Shown here piece after piece: positions 1 through 8,123 of a stretch of 64,000 nucleotides of DNA. Positions within the stretch are counted from its first letter, which is position 1. Each line of letters opens with the position of its first letter. The stretch comes from Cyclobacteriaceae bacterium. Lineage in GTDB: Bacteria > Bacteroidota > Bacteroidia > Cytophagales > Cyclobacteriaceae. The notes beneath the pieces are model-generated. The model was not told where the DNA came from, did no database searches, and saw nothing but the letters and a program-made list of their open reading frames with translations. Where the stretch lies: positions 62,001 to 126,000 of the forward strand of contig JAHBUB010000003.1 of NCBI GenBank assembly GCA_019638285.1, read 5' to 3'. A program made the position numbers and the translations under genes.

Positions 1-1096
1 ATAGGGTACCTTTTGTAGTGGGGAGTATGGCGCTTTCCAAGTCTCTTTGTTTGGCCATCAGAATAGATTTGGCAAATGCTTTAAAGAGCGCTTCTGCTTT
101 ATGATGTTCGTTTTCACCTTCGGCTTTCATGTTGAGATTACATCGGGCTGAATCAGAGAAGGATTTAAAAAAATGAAAAAACATCTCAGTCGGCATTTCT
201 CCAATTTTTTCACGCTTAAATTCTACGGCCCATTCAATCCACGGCCTACCACCAAAATCCAGCGCCACCTGGGCAAGACAGTCGTCCATCGGTAAACAAA
301 ACCCATATCTGGCCAGTCCCATTTTATTACCAAGTGCCTTAGTAAAAGCATTTCCTAATGCAATTCCAGTGTCCTCAATGAGGTGATGCTCATCCACATG
401 CAGGTCCCCCTTGGCATCAATTTCCAAATCCATTTGTGCATGTCTGGCTATTTGTTCCAACATATGATCAAAAAAGCCGATGCCGGTTTTAATTTTTGAT
501 ATCCCTTTGCCGTCAAGATTGAGACGAATGCTTATTTGTGTTTCATTCGTGTTTCGAATTACTTCTGCTTTTCTGGGCGCTTCAACAAGGTGTTCATAAA
601 TATCTTCCCATGACGATACGGATTGACATTGGGGCAATTGGGTGGTAAGGTCCGAATTCAATAACAATCCTTTACAGCCAAGATTGATAGCCAGCTCCAT
701 GTCGGTGGCACGATCGCCTATTACATAAGAATTCCTTAAATCATACTCAGGGGTAAAGTAGGGGGCAAGCATGGCCGTGCCTGGCTTTCTGGTGGGTTTA
801 TTTTCGTTGGGAAAAGACCGGTCAATATATTCACTCGAAAATTTAATTCCTTCGTTCTCCAATGTACGAATCATCTTTGTATGGGCTGGCCAGAATGTTT
901 CCTCCGGAAAGCTTGAAGTACCCAATCCATCCTGATTGGAAACCATTACCAATTCATATTCTGAACGTTCTGCAATTTTCCTCAACCAGGTGATTACACC
1001 AGGTAAAAATTCCAATTTCTCCAGACTGTCAATTTGCTTATCTGCTGGTTCGATGATCAAGGTGCCATCTCTGTCTATAAACAATAATTTTTTCAT
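1..1096 (-). CDS. hisB: Bifunctional histidinol-phosphatase / imidazoleglycerol-phosphate dehydratase (HisB), stop codon cut by window edge
   Basis: Reading the minus strand from the ATG at 1096 gives a HAD-type phosphatase start (FIDRDGTL), which would remove phosphate from histidinol phosphate. An imidazoleglycerol-phosphate dehydratase half follows with its His-rich metal motifs ([20 protein letters not shown]). The fused form makes steps 7 and 9 of histidine synthesis in the cytoplasm. The protein ends KGTL at the window edge, close to the usual HisB C-terminus, so only the stop codon is missing. The start overlaps the hisC stop as ATGA, which suggests translational coupling in a hisGDCB operon. 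It is a reading frame open to the window edge. Confidence 0.93.
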   Translation of the reverse strand, partial: MKKLLFIDRDGTLIIEPADKQIDSLEKLEFLPGVITWLRKIAERSEYELVMVSNQDGLGTSSFPEETFWPAHTKMIRTLENEGIKFSSEYIDRSFPNENKPTRKPGTAMLAPYFTPEYDLRNSYVIGDRATDMELAINLGCKGLLLNSDLTTQLPQCQSVSSWEDIYEHLVEAPRKAEVIRNTNETQISIRLNLDGKGISKIKTGIGFFDHMLEQIARHAQMDLEIDAKGDLHVDEHHLIEDTGIALGNAFTKALGNKMGLARYGFCLPMDDCLAQVALDFGGRPWIEWAVEFKREKIGEMPTEMFFHFFKSFSDSARCNLNMKAEGENEHHKAEALFKAFAKSILMAKQRDLESAILPTTKGTL

Positions 1097-2142
1097 GGGT
1101 TGGTGTTTTGATAATCGTTCAGGGCGTTAATTAATATTTTATTTTCATCTGGTGTACCTATTGATATTCTTATGCAGTTGTCACAAAGAACAGTGGATGA
1201 CCGGTCGCGTGCAATAATTCCCTTTGTTAATAAATACTGATAACATGCTTTCGCATCCTTCATCTTGACAAGGAGAAAATTGGCTTGTGATGGATACACT
1301 TTGACTACAAACAATAACTGTTTGATAGCTGTTTCTAATTCTTTTCTCTCTTGCTTTAAGATACCGATCCAATCTTGGGTCTGCTTCCCATTGTCGATAG
1401 CTTCTTTGATCTTTTGTTGGGTAATGGAATTGATGTTGTAAGGAGGTTTGATTTTGGTTAATATTTGAATCACCTCCTCTGAACCATACCCTACACCCAA
1501 CCTAAGTCCTGCAAGGCCCCATGCTTTAGAAAATGTCTGAAGCACAACAAGGTTTGGATAATCATCTAAAAATGGTAAAAAGCCTACGCTGTCGGCAAAA
1601 TCAATATAGGCTTCATCCATCACGACTAATCCGGAGAAAGATTGTATGAGGCTTTTAATTTTATCCCGATTCAATAGATTGCCGGAAGGATTGTTGGGGC
1701 TACAAAGAAAAATGATTTTGCTTTTAGGATCAACACATTCATAGATTGGCTGAAGATCTATTTCAAAATCGAAGGTGAGGAGAGGTTGTCTTATTTTAAT
1801 ATTGTTAATATCGGCACACACACCATACATACCATAGGTAGGCTGGGGAACGATGATGTTGTCTACTCCCGGTTCACAAAAAGCCCTTATCAGAAGATCA
1901 ATGACTTCGTCACTGCCATTTCCAAGAATAATTTGCTCCGGGCCAACTCCCTTTAATTGGGAGATAGCCTGTTTCAATGCATTTTGTTTTGGGTCTGGAT
2001 AGCGATTGAATGCCGATGCAAACGGATTTTCATTGGCGTCCAGATAGATGGAGGCTGTTCCTTTAAACTCATCCCGGGCCGTACTGTATGGCCTCAGTGC
2101 CCGGATGTTACTCCTTATGATGCGATTGATGTCAAACTTCAT
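1093..2142 (-). CDS. hisC: Histidinol-phosphate aminotransferase
   Basis: This is a 349-residue class I/II PLP aminotransferase, a usual length for HisC. It converts imidazole acetol phosphate plus glutamate to histidinol phosphate. Seen directly: ANENPF near the N-terminus, GNGSDE for cofactor phosphate binding, SPNNPSG, DEAYIDF, and the PLP lysine in [14 protein letters not shown]. It overlaps hisD upstream by 4 bp and hisB downstream by 4 bp (both ATGA-type), so it is the third gene of one tightly coupled operon driven from upstream of hisG. Confidence 0.95.
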   Translation of the reverse strand: MKFDINRIIRSNIRALRPYSTARDEFKGTASIYLDANENPFASAFNRYPDPKQNALKQAISQLKGVGPEQIILGNGSDEVIDLLIRAFCEPGVDNIIVPQPTYGMYGVCADINNIKIRQPLLTFDFEIDLQPIYECVDPKSKIIFLCSPNNPSGNLLNRDKIKSLIQSFSGLVVMDEAYIDFADSVGFLPFLDDYPNLVVLQTFSKAWGLAGLRLGVGYGSEEVIQILTKIKPPYNINSITQQKIKEAIDNGKQTQDWIGILKQERKELETAIKQLLFVVKVYPSQANFLLVKMKDAKACYQYLLTKGIIARDRSSTVLCDNCIRISIGTPDENKILINALNDYQNTNP

Positions 2143-3419
2143 TGTTTCTTTAATCTAATGCTTACGGCTCTTTTATGGGCAATGAGTTGCTCTGCTTCTG
2201 CCATTTTTTCAACAACCGGACCTAAGGTTGTAATCCCTTCTAGATCTAATTTTTGAAAGGTGATGAATTTCTGAAAACTACTAAGAGAAACACCACTGTA
2301 TGCTTTCGCAAAACCGTTGGTGGGTAAGGTATGATTTGTGCCTGAAGCATAATCACCAACGGATTCTGGTGTGAGTTGCCCTAGAAATACAGACCCCGCA
2401 TTTGTGATCTTTTCAGCAAGACTGTCACAGTTTTCAGTGTTTAAAATGAGATGTTCAGGGGCATAGGTATTCACGAAATCAATAATTTTTCTTTCATCGT
2501 TCATTTCTATCGCCAAACTGTTTTGTAATGCAAGAGCAGCGATACCTTTTCTCGGCAGTACTTCAAGTTGCAAATCCAATTCTTTTTTCACCACTTGTAT
2601 CAAACCACGGGTAGTTACAATTAGCACTACCTGACTATCAGGACCATGCTCAGCCTGAGAGAGCAAATCAGCTGCAATAAAAGTTGGATTTGCTTTTTCA
2701 TCTGCTACTATCAAAACTTCCGAAGGACCGGCTGGCATATCAATTGCAACGCCCTCTATGCTTATCAATTGCTTGGCCTTAGTAACATACTGATTACCGG
2801 GTCCAAAAATTTTGTAAACAGCCGGAATGCTTGCTGTGCCGTATGCCATCGCTGCAATGGCCTGCGCTCCGCCTACTTTGTATATTTGTGTAATACCAAT
2901 TTCCTTGGCTGCAAATAGGATAGTAGAATCAACAGAACCGTCTGCGCTTGGAGGTGTGCACAAAACTATCTCCTGACAGCCTGCGATCTTTGCTGGAATC
3001 CCCAACATCATGAGGGTGGAAAATAAAGGAGCGGTCCCTCCTGGAACATAGATTCCTACTTTTTCGATAGGAACGGCTTTTCGCCAACACCTGACCCCGG
3101 GCATGGTATCCACATACAGTGTTTCATACTGCTGCGCCTTATGAAACTTGGTAATGTTCGCAGCAGCAGTTCTTATCGCTTGTTTTAATTCTTGTGATAC
3201 TTGAGTTTCAGCCAGGTTTATTTCATTTTCGGTGACACGAAATGAATCAAGTGCCACTTTATCAATTTGAAGGGATAGCTCTTTTAATGCTTCATCACCT
3301 GATACTTTTACTCTATTGATTATGTTTTTTACACTGCCTTCTAAAAACTCTAATTCCAATGAGGGCCGTTGACACAGTTCTGGCCATGCGGCCGGGGCGG
3401 GATTAATATATTCTTTCAT
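2139..3419 (-). CDS. hisD: Histidinol dehydrogenase
   Basis: The 426-residue product matches the HisD family length. The enzyme oxidises L-histidinol to histidine in two NAD-dependent steps and needs zinc. Visible landmarks are GGTAPLFST, KVGGAQAIAAMAYGT, GPGNQYV, the zinc and active-site segment SQAEHGPDSQV, and YAPEHLIL with the conserved Glu-His pair. The stop of hisG and the ATG of hisD share a base at 3419, and its own stop overlaps the hisC start, consistent with one polycistronic message. Confidence 0.96.
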   Translation of the reverse strand: MKEYINPAPAAWPELCQRPSLELEFLEGSVKNIINRVKVSGDEALKELSLQIDKVALDSFRVTENEINLAETQVSQELKQAIRTAAANITKFHKAQQYETLYVDTMPGVRCWRKAVPIEKVGIYVPGGTAPLFSTLMMLGIPAKIAGCQEIVLCTPPSADGSVDSTILFAAKEIGITQIYKVGGAQAIAAMAYGTASIPAVYKIFGPGNQYVTKAKQLISIEGVAIDMPAGPSEVLIVADEKANPTFIAADLLSQAEHGPDSQVVLIVTTRGLIQVVKKELDLQLEVLPRKGIAALALQNSLAIEMNDERKIIDFVNTYAPEHLILNTENCDSLAEKITNAGSVFLGQLTPESVGDYASGTNHTLPTNGFAKAYSGVSLSSFQKFITFQKLDLEGITTLGPVVEKMAEAEQLIAHKRAVSIRLKKQ

Positions 3420-4279
3420 TATTGAATCATTTTTTCAATGGGAATCACAAGTATACCTTCAGCACCAAATGATTTCAGTTGGTCTATTTTTTCCCAGAAA
3501 TCGTTTTCATTTACTACTGAGTGTAACGAGGACCAGTTTTTTTTGCTAAGCGGCATGATCGTAGGACTCTTCATGCCTGGAATTACGGATGTGATCTTTT
3601 CTATCGCATCATTGGGGCAATTGAGCAAAATATATTTGTTGTTTTTAGCAGAATTGACAGCCTCCAACCTAAAAAGAAGCCGATCCAGTATTTCTTGTTT
3701 TTCCTGAGTAAGTTCAGCCCCTCCAATCATTATCGCCTCTGATTGCATTACAATTTCTACCTCTTTGAGCCCATTGCTGAGCAAGGTACTGCCAGTACTC
3801 ACGATATCGCAAATGGCGTCAGCCAACCCGATTCCAGGTGCAATTTCTACCGAGCCACTGATCTCATGAATGCCAGCCTCTATGTTGTTGGCTTTAAGAT
3901 ATTTTCTTACAATAACCGGGTAGGAGGTGGCAATGTTTTTTCCTTGCAGAGAGGAGAGGCCATGGTAATCTAAGGATTTAGGAACCGCAATAGACAAGCG
4001 ACACTTTGCAAAGTCCAGTCGCTTGATGAGTGTGGTATTTTTATTTTTCTCTACGAATATGTTTTCTCCCACAATTCCTATATCAGCCACCCTGTCTTCA
4101 ATGTATTGTGGGATGTCATCATCTCTCAAGAATAGAATCTCAACAGGAAAGTTAAGCGCCTGTGTTTTGAGTTGACCGCGCCCATTGCTAATGGTCAGCC
4201 CACTTTCCTTGAGCAAATCAATAGACCCTTCTTGCAGTCGTCCTGATTTTTGAATGGCAATTCGTAAGTAAGTTTTCAT
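3419..4279 (-). CDS. hisG: ATP phosphoribosyltransferase, long form
   Basis: HisG catalyses the committed step of histidine synthesis, joining ATP and PRPP. At 286 residues it is the long, homohexameric form with a C-terminal ACT-like regulatory domain, which in the family binds histidine for feedback inhibition; no hisZ is needed. Seen motifs: IAIQKSGRL at the start, DDIPQYIEDRVADIGIVGEN, and the PRPP-binding region GIGLADAICDIVSTGSTL. The C-terminal segment from about residue 210 (PGMKSPTIMPL) is the regulatory domain. The start lies about 22 nt beyond the attenuator terminator, so its expression is controlled both by attenuation and, by family knowledge, by feedback. Confidence 0.95.
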   Translation of the reverse strand: MKTYLRIAIQKSGRLQEGSIDLLKESGLTISNGRGQLKTQALNFPVEILFLRDDDIPQYIEDRVADIGIVGENIFVEKNKNTTLIKRLDFAKCRLSIAVPKSLDYHGLSSLQGKNIATSYPVIVRKYLKANNIEAGIHEISGSVEIAPGIGLADAICDIVSTGSTLLSNGLKEVEIVMQSEAIMIGGAELTQEKQEILDRLLFRLEAVNSAKNNKYILLNCPNDAIEKITSVIPGMKSPTIMPLSKKNWSSLHSVVNENDFWEKIDQLKSFGAEGILVIPIEKMIQ

Positions 4280-4301
4280 TTAAGTATTTGATAGAGGATA
4301 A

Positions 4302-4333
4302 AACAAAAAAGGCTTTCCGAGTGGAAAGCCTTT
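4302..4333 (-). terminator. Intrinsic terminator of the his attenuator
   Basis: On the minus strand an 11-bp perfect stem, AAAGGCTTTCC / GGAAAGCCTTT, with a 4-nt ACTC loop (4308-4333) is followed by a T-rich run (4302-4310). It lies between the leader peptide stop and the hisG ATG, where it would stop transcription before the structural genes. Its 5' arm is also complementary to a segment inside the leader peptide gene, which gives the alternative, antiterminated fold. Confidence 0.9.
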
Positions 4334-4379
4334 GAATAATCTTTAATTATAAATTAATCAAAACATAGGCCAGCCACTC
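4319..4379 (-). promoter_or_regulatory. Antiterminator pairing of the his attenuator
   Basis: Minus-strand segment GAGTGGCTGGCC (4368-4379, within the W-S-G-W codons of the leader peptide) can pair with GGCTTTCCACTC (4319-4330), which is the 5' arm plus loop of the terminator: six contiguous pairs, a three-base interruption containing a wobble, then three more. The two folds exclude each other. A ribosome stalled at the His codons (4394-4408) leaves 4368-4379 free, so the antiterminator forms and hisG is transcribed. A ribosome that reaches the stop at 4358 covers it, so the terminator forms. The pairings are seen; the switching is inferred from the enterobacterial his paradigm. Confidence 0.75.
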
Positions 4380-4435
4380 CATATATGTGAAATATGATGA
4401 TGGTGATGGCCGTGGTTGTTGAGATTTTGTGTCAT
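4358..4435 (-). CDS. hisL: Histidine operon leader peptide
   Basis: A 25-codon ORF begins ATG at 4435 and ends TGA at 4358. Residues 8-17 read HGHHHHHISH, so seven histidines fall within ten codons, with five consecutive. It is followed 25 nt later by the terminator hairpin and then by hisG. This is the arrangement of a classic amino-acid attenuator, in which scarcity of charged tRNA-His stalls the ribosome. After the His run it encodes W-S-G-W-P-M-F, whose codons form the antiterminator arm. It is too short for most gene callers. Confidence 0.88.
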   Translation of the reverse strand: MTQNLNNHGHHHHHISHIWSGWPMF

Positions 4436-4477
4436 TGCTTGAAATCGTTCGCAAGAAATGCATAAGATGTGATTTCT

Positions 4478-4485
4478 CAAAATTA
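4478..4485 (-). promoter_or_regulatory. Possible -7 element of the his operon promoter
   Basis: TAATTTTG on the minus strand fits the Bacteroidota primary sigma factor -7 consensus TAnnTTTG and lies about 43 nt upstream of the leader peptide ATG. TTTTG runs occur further upstream, but not at the ideal spacing of a -33 element, so the call rests on one box. Confidence 0.35.
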
Positions 4486-4542
4486 TTAGAAGTAAATTGT
4501 TAGAGTAAATCAAAATTACTCCAACAGCGGTGGGTATTTGGT

Positions 4543-4550
4543 TAAATTTG
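4543..4550 (+). promoter_or_regulatory. Possible -7 element directly before the TPR lipoprotein gene
   Basis: TAAATTTG matches TAnnTTTG and ends 4 nt before the ATG at 4555. If used, transcription would start at or next to the start codon, giving a leaderless or nearly leaderless mRNA. No convincing -33 TTTG was seen at normal spacing. Confidence 0.3.
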
Positions 4551-4554
4551 CAGT

Positions 4555-5574
4555 ATGCAAAAGACAGCTATACTTATTCTTCTTATTGGCATACTCGGAT
4601 GCTCAGAGAGCAAAGAGAGCAGAATGCAGAAGTTTTTGCTAAAAGGAAATAACGAAATAAACAATAAAAATTACGATCAGGGCATTTCTTATTATAAGGA
4701 GGCGCTCCGTATTGATCCATGTTTTACAGAAGCTTTGAATAATCTTGGAACGGCATACTTTAAACAAGATAAATTTGAGCTGGCGCTCACAAAGTATCAG
4801 GAGGCGATAAATTGTAATCCTGATTACCTGCCGGCATTCTATAATAGGGCAAATACCAACTATTTATTAAAGGAGTACTTCAGTGCTCTAAAAGATCTGG
4901 ATCGGATTCAGGCTGCTCAACCCGATACCGCCATTGCCTATTTTACCAGAGGCCTCGTGCAAACCAAGCTGCGGAATTTTGACTTGGCAAAGACGGCTTT
5001 TGAAAAAGCCTTTGTGTTGGATGATACCAATGTAGAGTTTTTGGTTAATCTGGCCAACGTGAAATATTATCTGAAAGATTATGATGGAGCAAAATCTGAT
5101 CTAAAAAAGGCAGAGACGCTGGATGTCTCTGAGCCTAATATCTATAATACTTTGGCACTCATCGCCATCGCACAGAATAAGATGGACGAGGCTTTAGTGC
5201 AAATAAACAAAGCCCTTAAGTTGGTGCCTTCTGAGCCCTACTTTATGAATAACAGGGGATATATTTATCTTGTTCAAAATAGATTGGACGAGGCAGTAGA
5301 AGACATTAACACCAGTTTGAGTACTGACTCCGAGAATGGTTGGGCGTATAGGAACAAGGGTATTTATTACCTGATGAAGGATGACTATGGTAATGCAGAG
5401 CGATTGCTGCTGCAAGCGAGTAAAATGGATTCTTTTATCGATAAGATTCATTTTTATTTGGGTATGGCCTATTTAAAAAATGGAAAGCAAGCACTTGCCT
5501 GTGAGCATTTTGGATTATCAGAGGAAGCAGGGGATGGAATGCTTACTGCAAATTTGATTAAGATGTGCCAATGA
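4555..5574 (+). CDS. TPR-repeat lipoprotein
   Basis: The 339-residue product begins with a hydrophobic signal segment and a lipobox ending ILGC (Cys16), so it is probably exported and lipid-anchored. From about residue 27 to the end it is built of tandem tetratricopeptide repeats with the usual pattern, for example YYKEALRIDPCFTEALNNLG and its followers at roughly 34-residue spacing. TPR arrays bind other proteins; no catalytic motif is visible. Its stop overlaps the ATG of the Nudix gene as ATGA, so the two are probably co-transcribed and coupled. The partner protein cannot be named from sequence. Confidence 0.85.
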   Translation: MQKTAILILLIGILGCSESKESRMQKFLLKGNNEINNKNYDQGISYYKEALRIDPCFTEALNNLGTAYFKQDKFELALTKYQEAINCNPDYLPAFYNRANTNYLLKEYFSALKDLDRIQAAQPDTAIAYFTRGLVQTKLRNFDLAKTAFEKAFVLDDTNVEFLVNLANVKYYLKDYDGAKSDLKKAETLDVSEPNIYNTLALIAIAQNKMDEALVQINKALKLVPSEPYFMNNRGYIYLVQNRLDEAVEDINTSLSTDSENGWAYRNKGIYYLMKDDYGNAERLLLQASKMDSFIDKIHFYLGMAYLKNGKQALACEHFGLSEEAGDGMLTANLIKMCQ

Positions 5575-6206
5575 TCGACTTTGAAAAATTGGTACATGAC
5601 CTAGAGCAACGTCTTCGCAAGCCACTACCCGGACCAGCTGCCCAAGAGGTAATGAGGGCATTTCCTGTAGGAAACAAAATTCCTGATTTTACCCATAAAA
5701 CACCACCGAGACCTGGAAGTGTTTTAATTGTACTTTATCCTGATGCGGGTCGTATTATTTTTCCTCTCATTAAAAGATCAGACTATTCCGGATTGCACAG
5801 TGGCCAGGTGAGTTTTCCTGGAGGCAAGGCAGAAGGAAAAGAAAATTATATAGAAACTGCACTGAGGGAATGCAATGAGGAGATTGGAATTGATAAAATG
5901 GAAGTGAGGGTGATAGGCAAGCTGAGCAAATTCTTCGTCATACCCAGTAATTTTATTGTGACTCCTGTTGTTGGTTATGTGTCCAGGAAACCCTTGCTTA
6001 TAGCCGACCCTGTAGAGGTAGCCAGAATATTGCATGCAGATTTAGAAGCCATTTTGCCAGACACTGCTATGTTGAAAAGTGAGATTATTGCAGCACAAAC
6101 TTATAAAATGCAGGCACCCTACTTTGAGGTTGAAAATGAAAGAGTCTGGGGTGCCACAGCTATGATGCTCAATGAATTCAGGACCGTGTTGAAGGAAATT
6201 GTTTGA
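5571..6206 (+). CDS. Nudix hydrolase, CoA pyrophosphatase (NudL-like)
   Basis: The 211-residue protein has a perfect Nudix box, G-x5-E-x7-REC-x-EE-x-GI (GKAEGKE...RECNEEIGI, about residues 84-106). It is preceded by the UPF0035/CoA signature LIKRSDYSGLHSGQVSFPGG, which in the family marks hydrolases that cleave CoA and its derivatives to phosphopantetheine and 3',5'-ADP. ATG at 5571 is preferred to the GTG at 5565 because it makes an ATGA overlap with the preceding TPR gene. The substrate is inferred from the signature, not proven. Confidence 0.88.
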   Translation: MIDFEKLVHDLEQRLRKPLPGPAAQEVMRAFPVGNKIPDFTHKTPPRPGSVLIVLYPDAGRIIFPLIKRSDYSGLHSGQVSFPGGKAEGKENYIETALRECNEEIGIDKMEVRVIGKLSKFFVIPSNFIVTPVVGYVSRKPLLIADPVEVARILHADLEAILPDTAMLKSEIIAAQTYKMQAPYFEVENERVWGATAMMLNEFRTVLKEIV

Positions 6207-6380
6207 GTATAAATCAAGTTCAAGGTTCAAAACTGATTCATGATAAACGGTAATGGTGCCAAAAATGGTTGGTGACATTTAACTAGAAATTTCTTTTATT
6301 CCCGCTGTAAATCTGAAGAGGAAGCAAGCGCTGCTGGAGAGCAACTTGCCAGCAATAAGATTTACCGACTGGAATGGTCA

Positions 6381-6412
6381 GAAGGCTCTCTTATTGGAGG
6401 GCCTTCTTCATT
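6381..6412 (+). terminator. Likely intrinsic terminator inside the IS left end
   Basis: GAAGGCTCTC (6381-6390) and GAGGGCCTTC (6397-6406) form a 10-bp stem with one G-U pair and a six-base loop, followed by TTCATTT. It lies between the left inverted repeat and the transposase stop. It could insulate the IS from transcription entering from the Nudix gene; the T-run is imperfect. Confidence 0.5.
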
Positions 6413-6437
6413 TAAATTATTCCAAGAGTTTATGGTC

Positions 6438-7415
6438 TCAAGAAAACTCAGAACGCGCAGCGTTCTTAAAATACAGATACCATTGAATGAAGTTCTTTCT
6501 GTGTTTCGCTGAGAGTCCACGATGAATAGCCAAATGACCTTTTAGATGACCGAAAAAGGATTCTAACCCGTTGGTAGACTTCGGCACACGGTCATTATCT
6601 AGATAATGGAACATATTGGGAAGAGCTTTTTTGATGACCATGAAGGATCGTCTTACAAGCTTGTGCTTATACCAATATCTTCCTGTCTCTAATTGATAAC
6701 TTTTCTCATTAAGGAAGTGTTGATGAAGTTGATGCCAGTGTACCAAACTTCTACCAACCACTTAATCCTGCCGCATGTTTTGATGGTGCAGCTGACACAT
6801 GAATTGCAATTCCATACCAGAAATTACTTTTAAAGCGTTTCACAGATTCGGCACATTCGTTGAATGTGAACTACACAGCGTTGAAGTATCACTTCTGGAC
6901 AAACATCCCTGATGGCTTTCAGTAAGGCCTTATGTCCGTCACAGGTAATGCTCTCAATCTGAACTTGTAATGACAACAAGTTCTCAAGATCCTCTTTCAA
7001 CTCTTCGTACCATTCTCCGGTAGTAAGTCTGTACAACTGGGTAAATTTAATTGTGTTATCGCGGTAAAGAACCAAACACAAATCGCCCTTGAAGTAAGTA
7101 CCATCAATGAGGAGATTAACACGTTCACTAGGATAAACACTTAGCAGCGGCTTCGTGGACCAAGATACACGGAGCTACCGCTTAACGTTAAACAAGAATA
7201 AACTTCAATGCCGACTTAACTGATCTAATGTATGTCTTCCAATGACCCACTTCTTAAACCAAACGAATCGGTTACTAAATGTAACCGAAGGATTGGTCCA
7301 AGTAAACAGAAGGCTACATGATTTGCATTTAAAGCGTTGCTTACCGTTACGATTTCCCCAGCGGATAACATCAAAACTACCACAGCCCCAACAGGACTTT
7401 TTTGCGTGTATTCAT
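6438..7415 (-). pseudogene. IS256-variant (Zn-binding) transposase, multiply disrupted
   Basis: Pieces of one transposase can be read in order on the minus strand. An N-terminal zinc ribbon (CWGCGSFDVIRWGNR, KQRFKCKSC) is followed by a DDE-type core with first Asp in LLIDGTYFKG, second in ITCDGHKALLKAI, QRCVVHIQR, and the Glu in TNGLESFFGHLKGH. The frame is broken at least four times: an extra base in a run of six A after codon 5 (plus-strand T run 7398-7403), in-frame TGA at 7205-7207 and TAG at 7175-7177, and a shift with probable loss between about 6760 and 6830. It cannot make an active protein. Confidence 0.85.
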
Positions 7416-7563
7416 AAAATGAAAAGAGGAAATTGAAACCAATTTCAATTCCCTCCAATTTTTAATGCTTATCTCTTTTAAAATCAGTGAGTTACAATAA
7501 CACTCACCAACCATTTTTGTCCATTAAATCTGATAAACACAGTGAACCTTGAACTTGAAACTA

Positions 7564-8121
7564 TTATTTCGCTTGGGCTACTTTAGCTGCATAAGCCTCT
7601 AATTTCCCTATCTCCTGATCGATCATAAACAACCCAACTCCTTCTTCTCCTATTATCTCAAATAATTCAACGGCTCTTCGAGCCACTATTTCCTCTTCGC
7701 GTTGCTCGCTTACAAACCACTGTAGAAAATTAAATGTAGCAAAGTCTTTGGTCTTAAAGCAATGATCTACTAGGTCATTAATTGATTTTGTTACGGTAAT
7801 TTCATGATCCAAAGTCAGGTCAAATACTTCTCTTAGGCTTTTGAAGGAATGCTTGATGCTGGTCATCTACGGCTGAAGGGCATAGCCTCCAGCAGTATTG
7901 ATGTACTTGAAAAGTTTCAGCATGTGCATCCTTTCCTCTTCAGAGTGATGATACAGAAATTGACTCGATATGTCATATCCCTGAGTCTCACACCATGATG
8001 CCATCGACAAATAATAGGCGGATGCCTGGCCTTCCAAAATAATCTGATTGTTGAGCAAAGCTTCCGTTTCTTTGGTAATGGATCGGGTAGGGGTGATCAT
8101 TGGTTTTGTTTGATTTTTCAT
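7564..8121 (-). pseudogene. Bacterial non-haem ferritin interrupted by one in-frame TAG
   Basis: Two ORFs, 8121-7867 and 7866-7564, lie in the same frame, separated only by TAG (7867-7869). Together they make one ferritin of about 185 residues. The first half holds helices A and B with ferroxidase residues (EGQAS, SEEERMH); the second holds the rest (TLDHE, SEQREEE). The stop falls after GGYALQP, where ferritins normally have a Glu, so a GAG to TAG change explains it. The next codon is ATG (TAG-ATG), so termination followed by reinitiation could produce two separate chains that might reassemble. Intact ferritin stores iron by oxidising Fe(II). Alternatives are a true null, suppression, or a sequencing error. 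Confidence 0.85.
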
Positions 8122-8123
8122 AG

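Larger units (their letters stand above)
6249..7530 (-). mobile_element. Decayed IS256-like insertion sequence, about 1.28 kb, with inverted repeats and 8-bp target duplication
   Basis: The element contains a broken minus-strand transposase of the IS256-variant, zinc-binding type. Its ends carry inverted repeats: CAAAAATGGTTGGTGA at 6260-6275 and its exact complement at 7504-7519, with weaker similarity (TAATGG) outward. The octamer TGATAAAC occurs immediately outside both ends (6241-6248 and 7531-7538), fitting the 8-9 bp duplication of the IS256 family. Removing the element restores a flanking palindrome (TCAAGTTCAAGGTTCA ... TGAACCTTGAACTTGA), so it landed in the loop of an intergenic hairpin downstream of the Nudix gene. 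Exact ends are inferred from the repeat positions. Confidence 0.82.

Noticed and set aside
6273..6500. Plus-strand open frame SEEEASAAGEQLASNKIYRL in the IS left end
   Set aside because: No start codon, and it overlaps the terminator hairpin and the antisense of the transposase end. Probably chance within the IS non-coding end.
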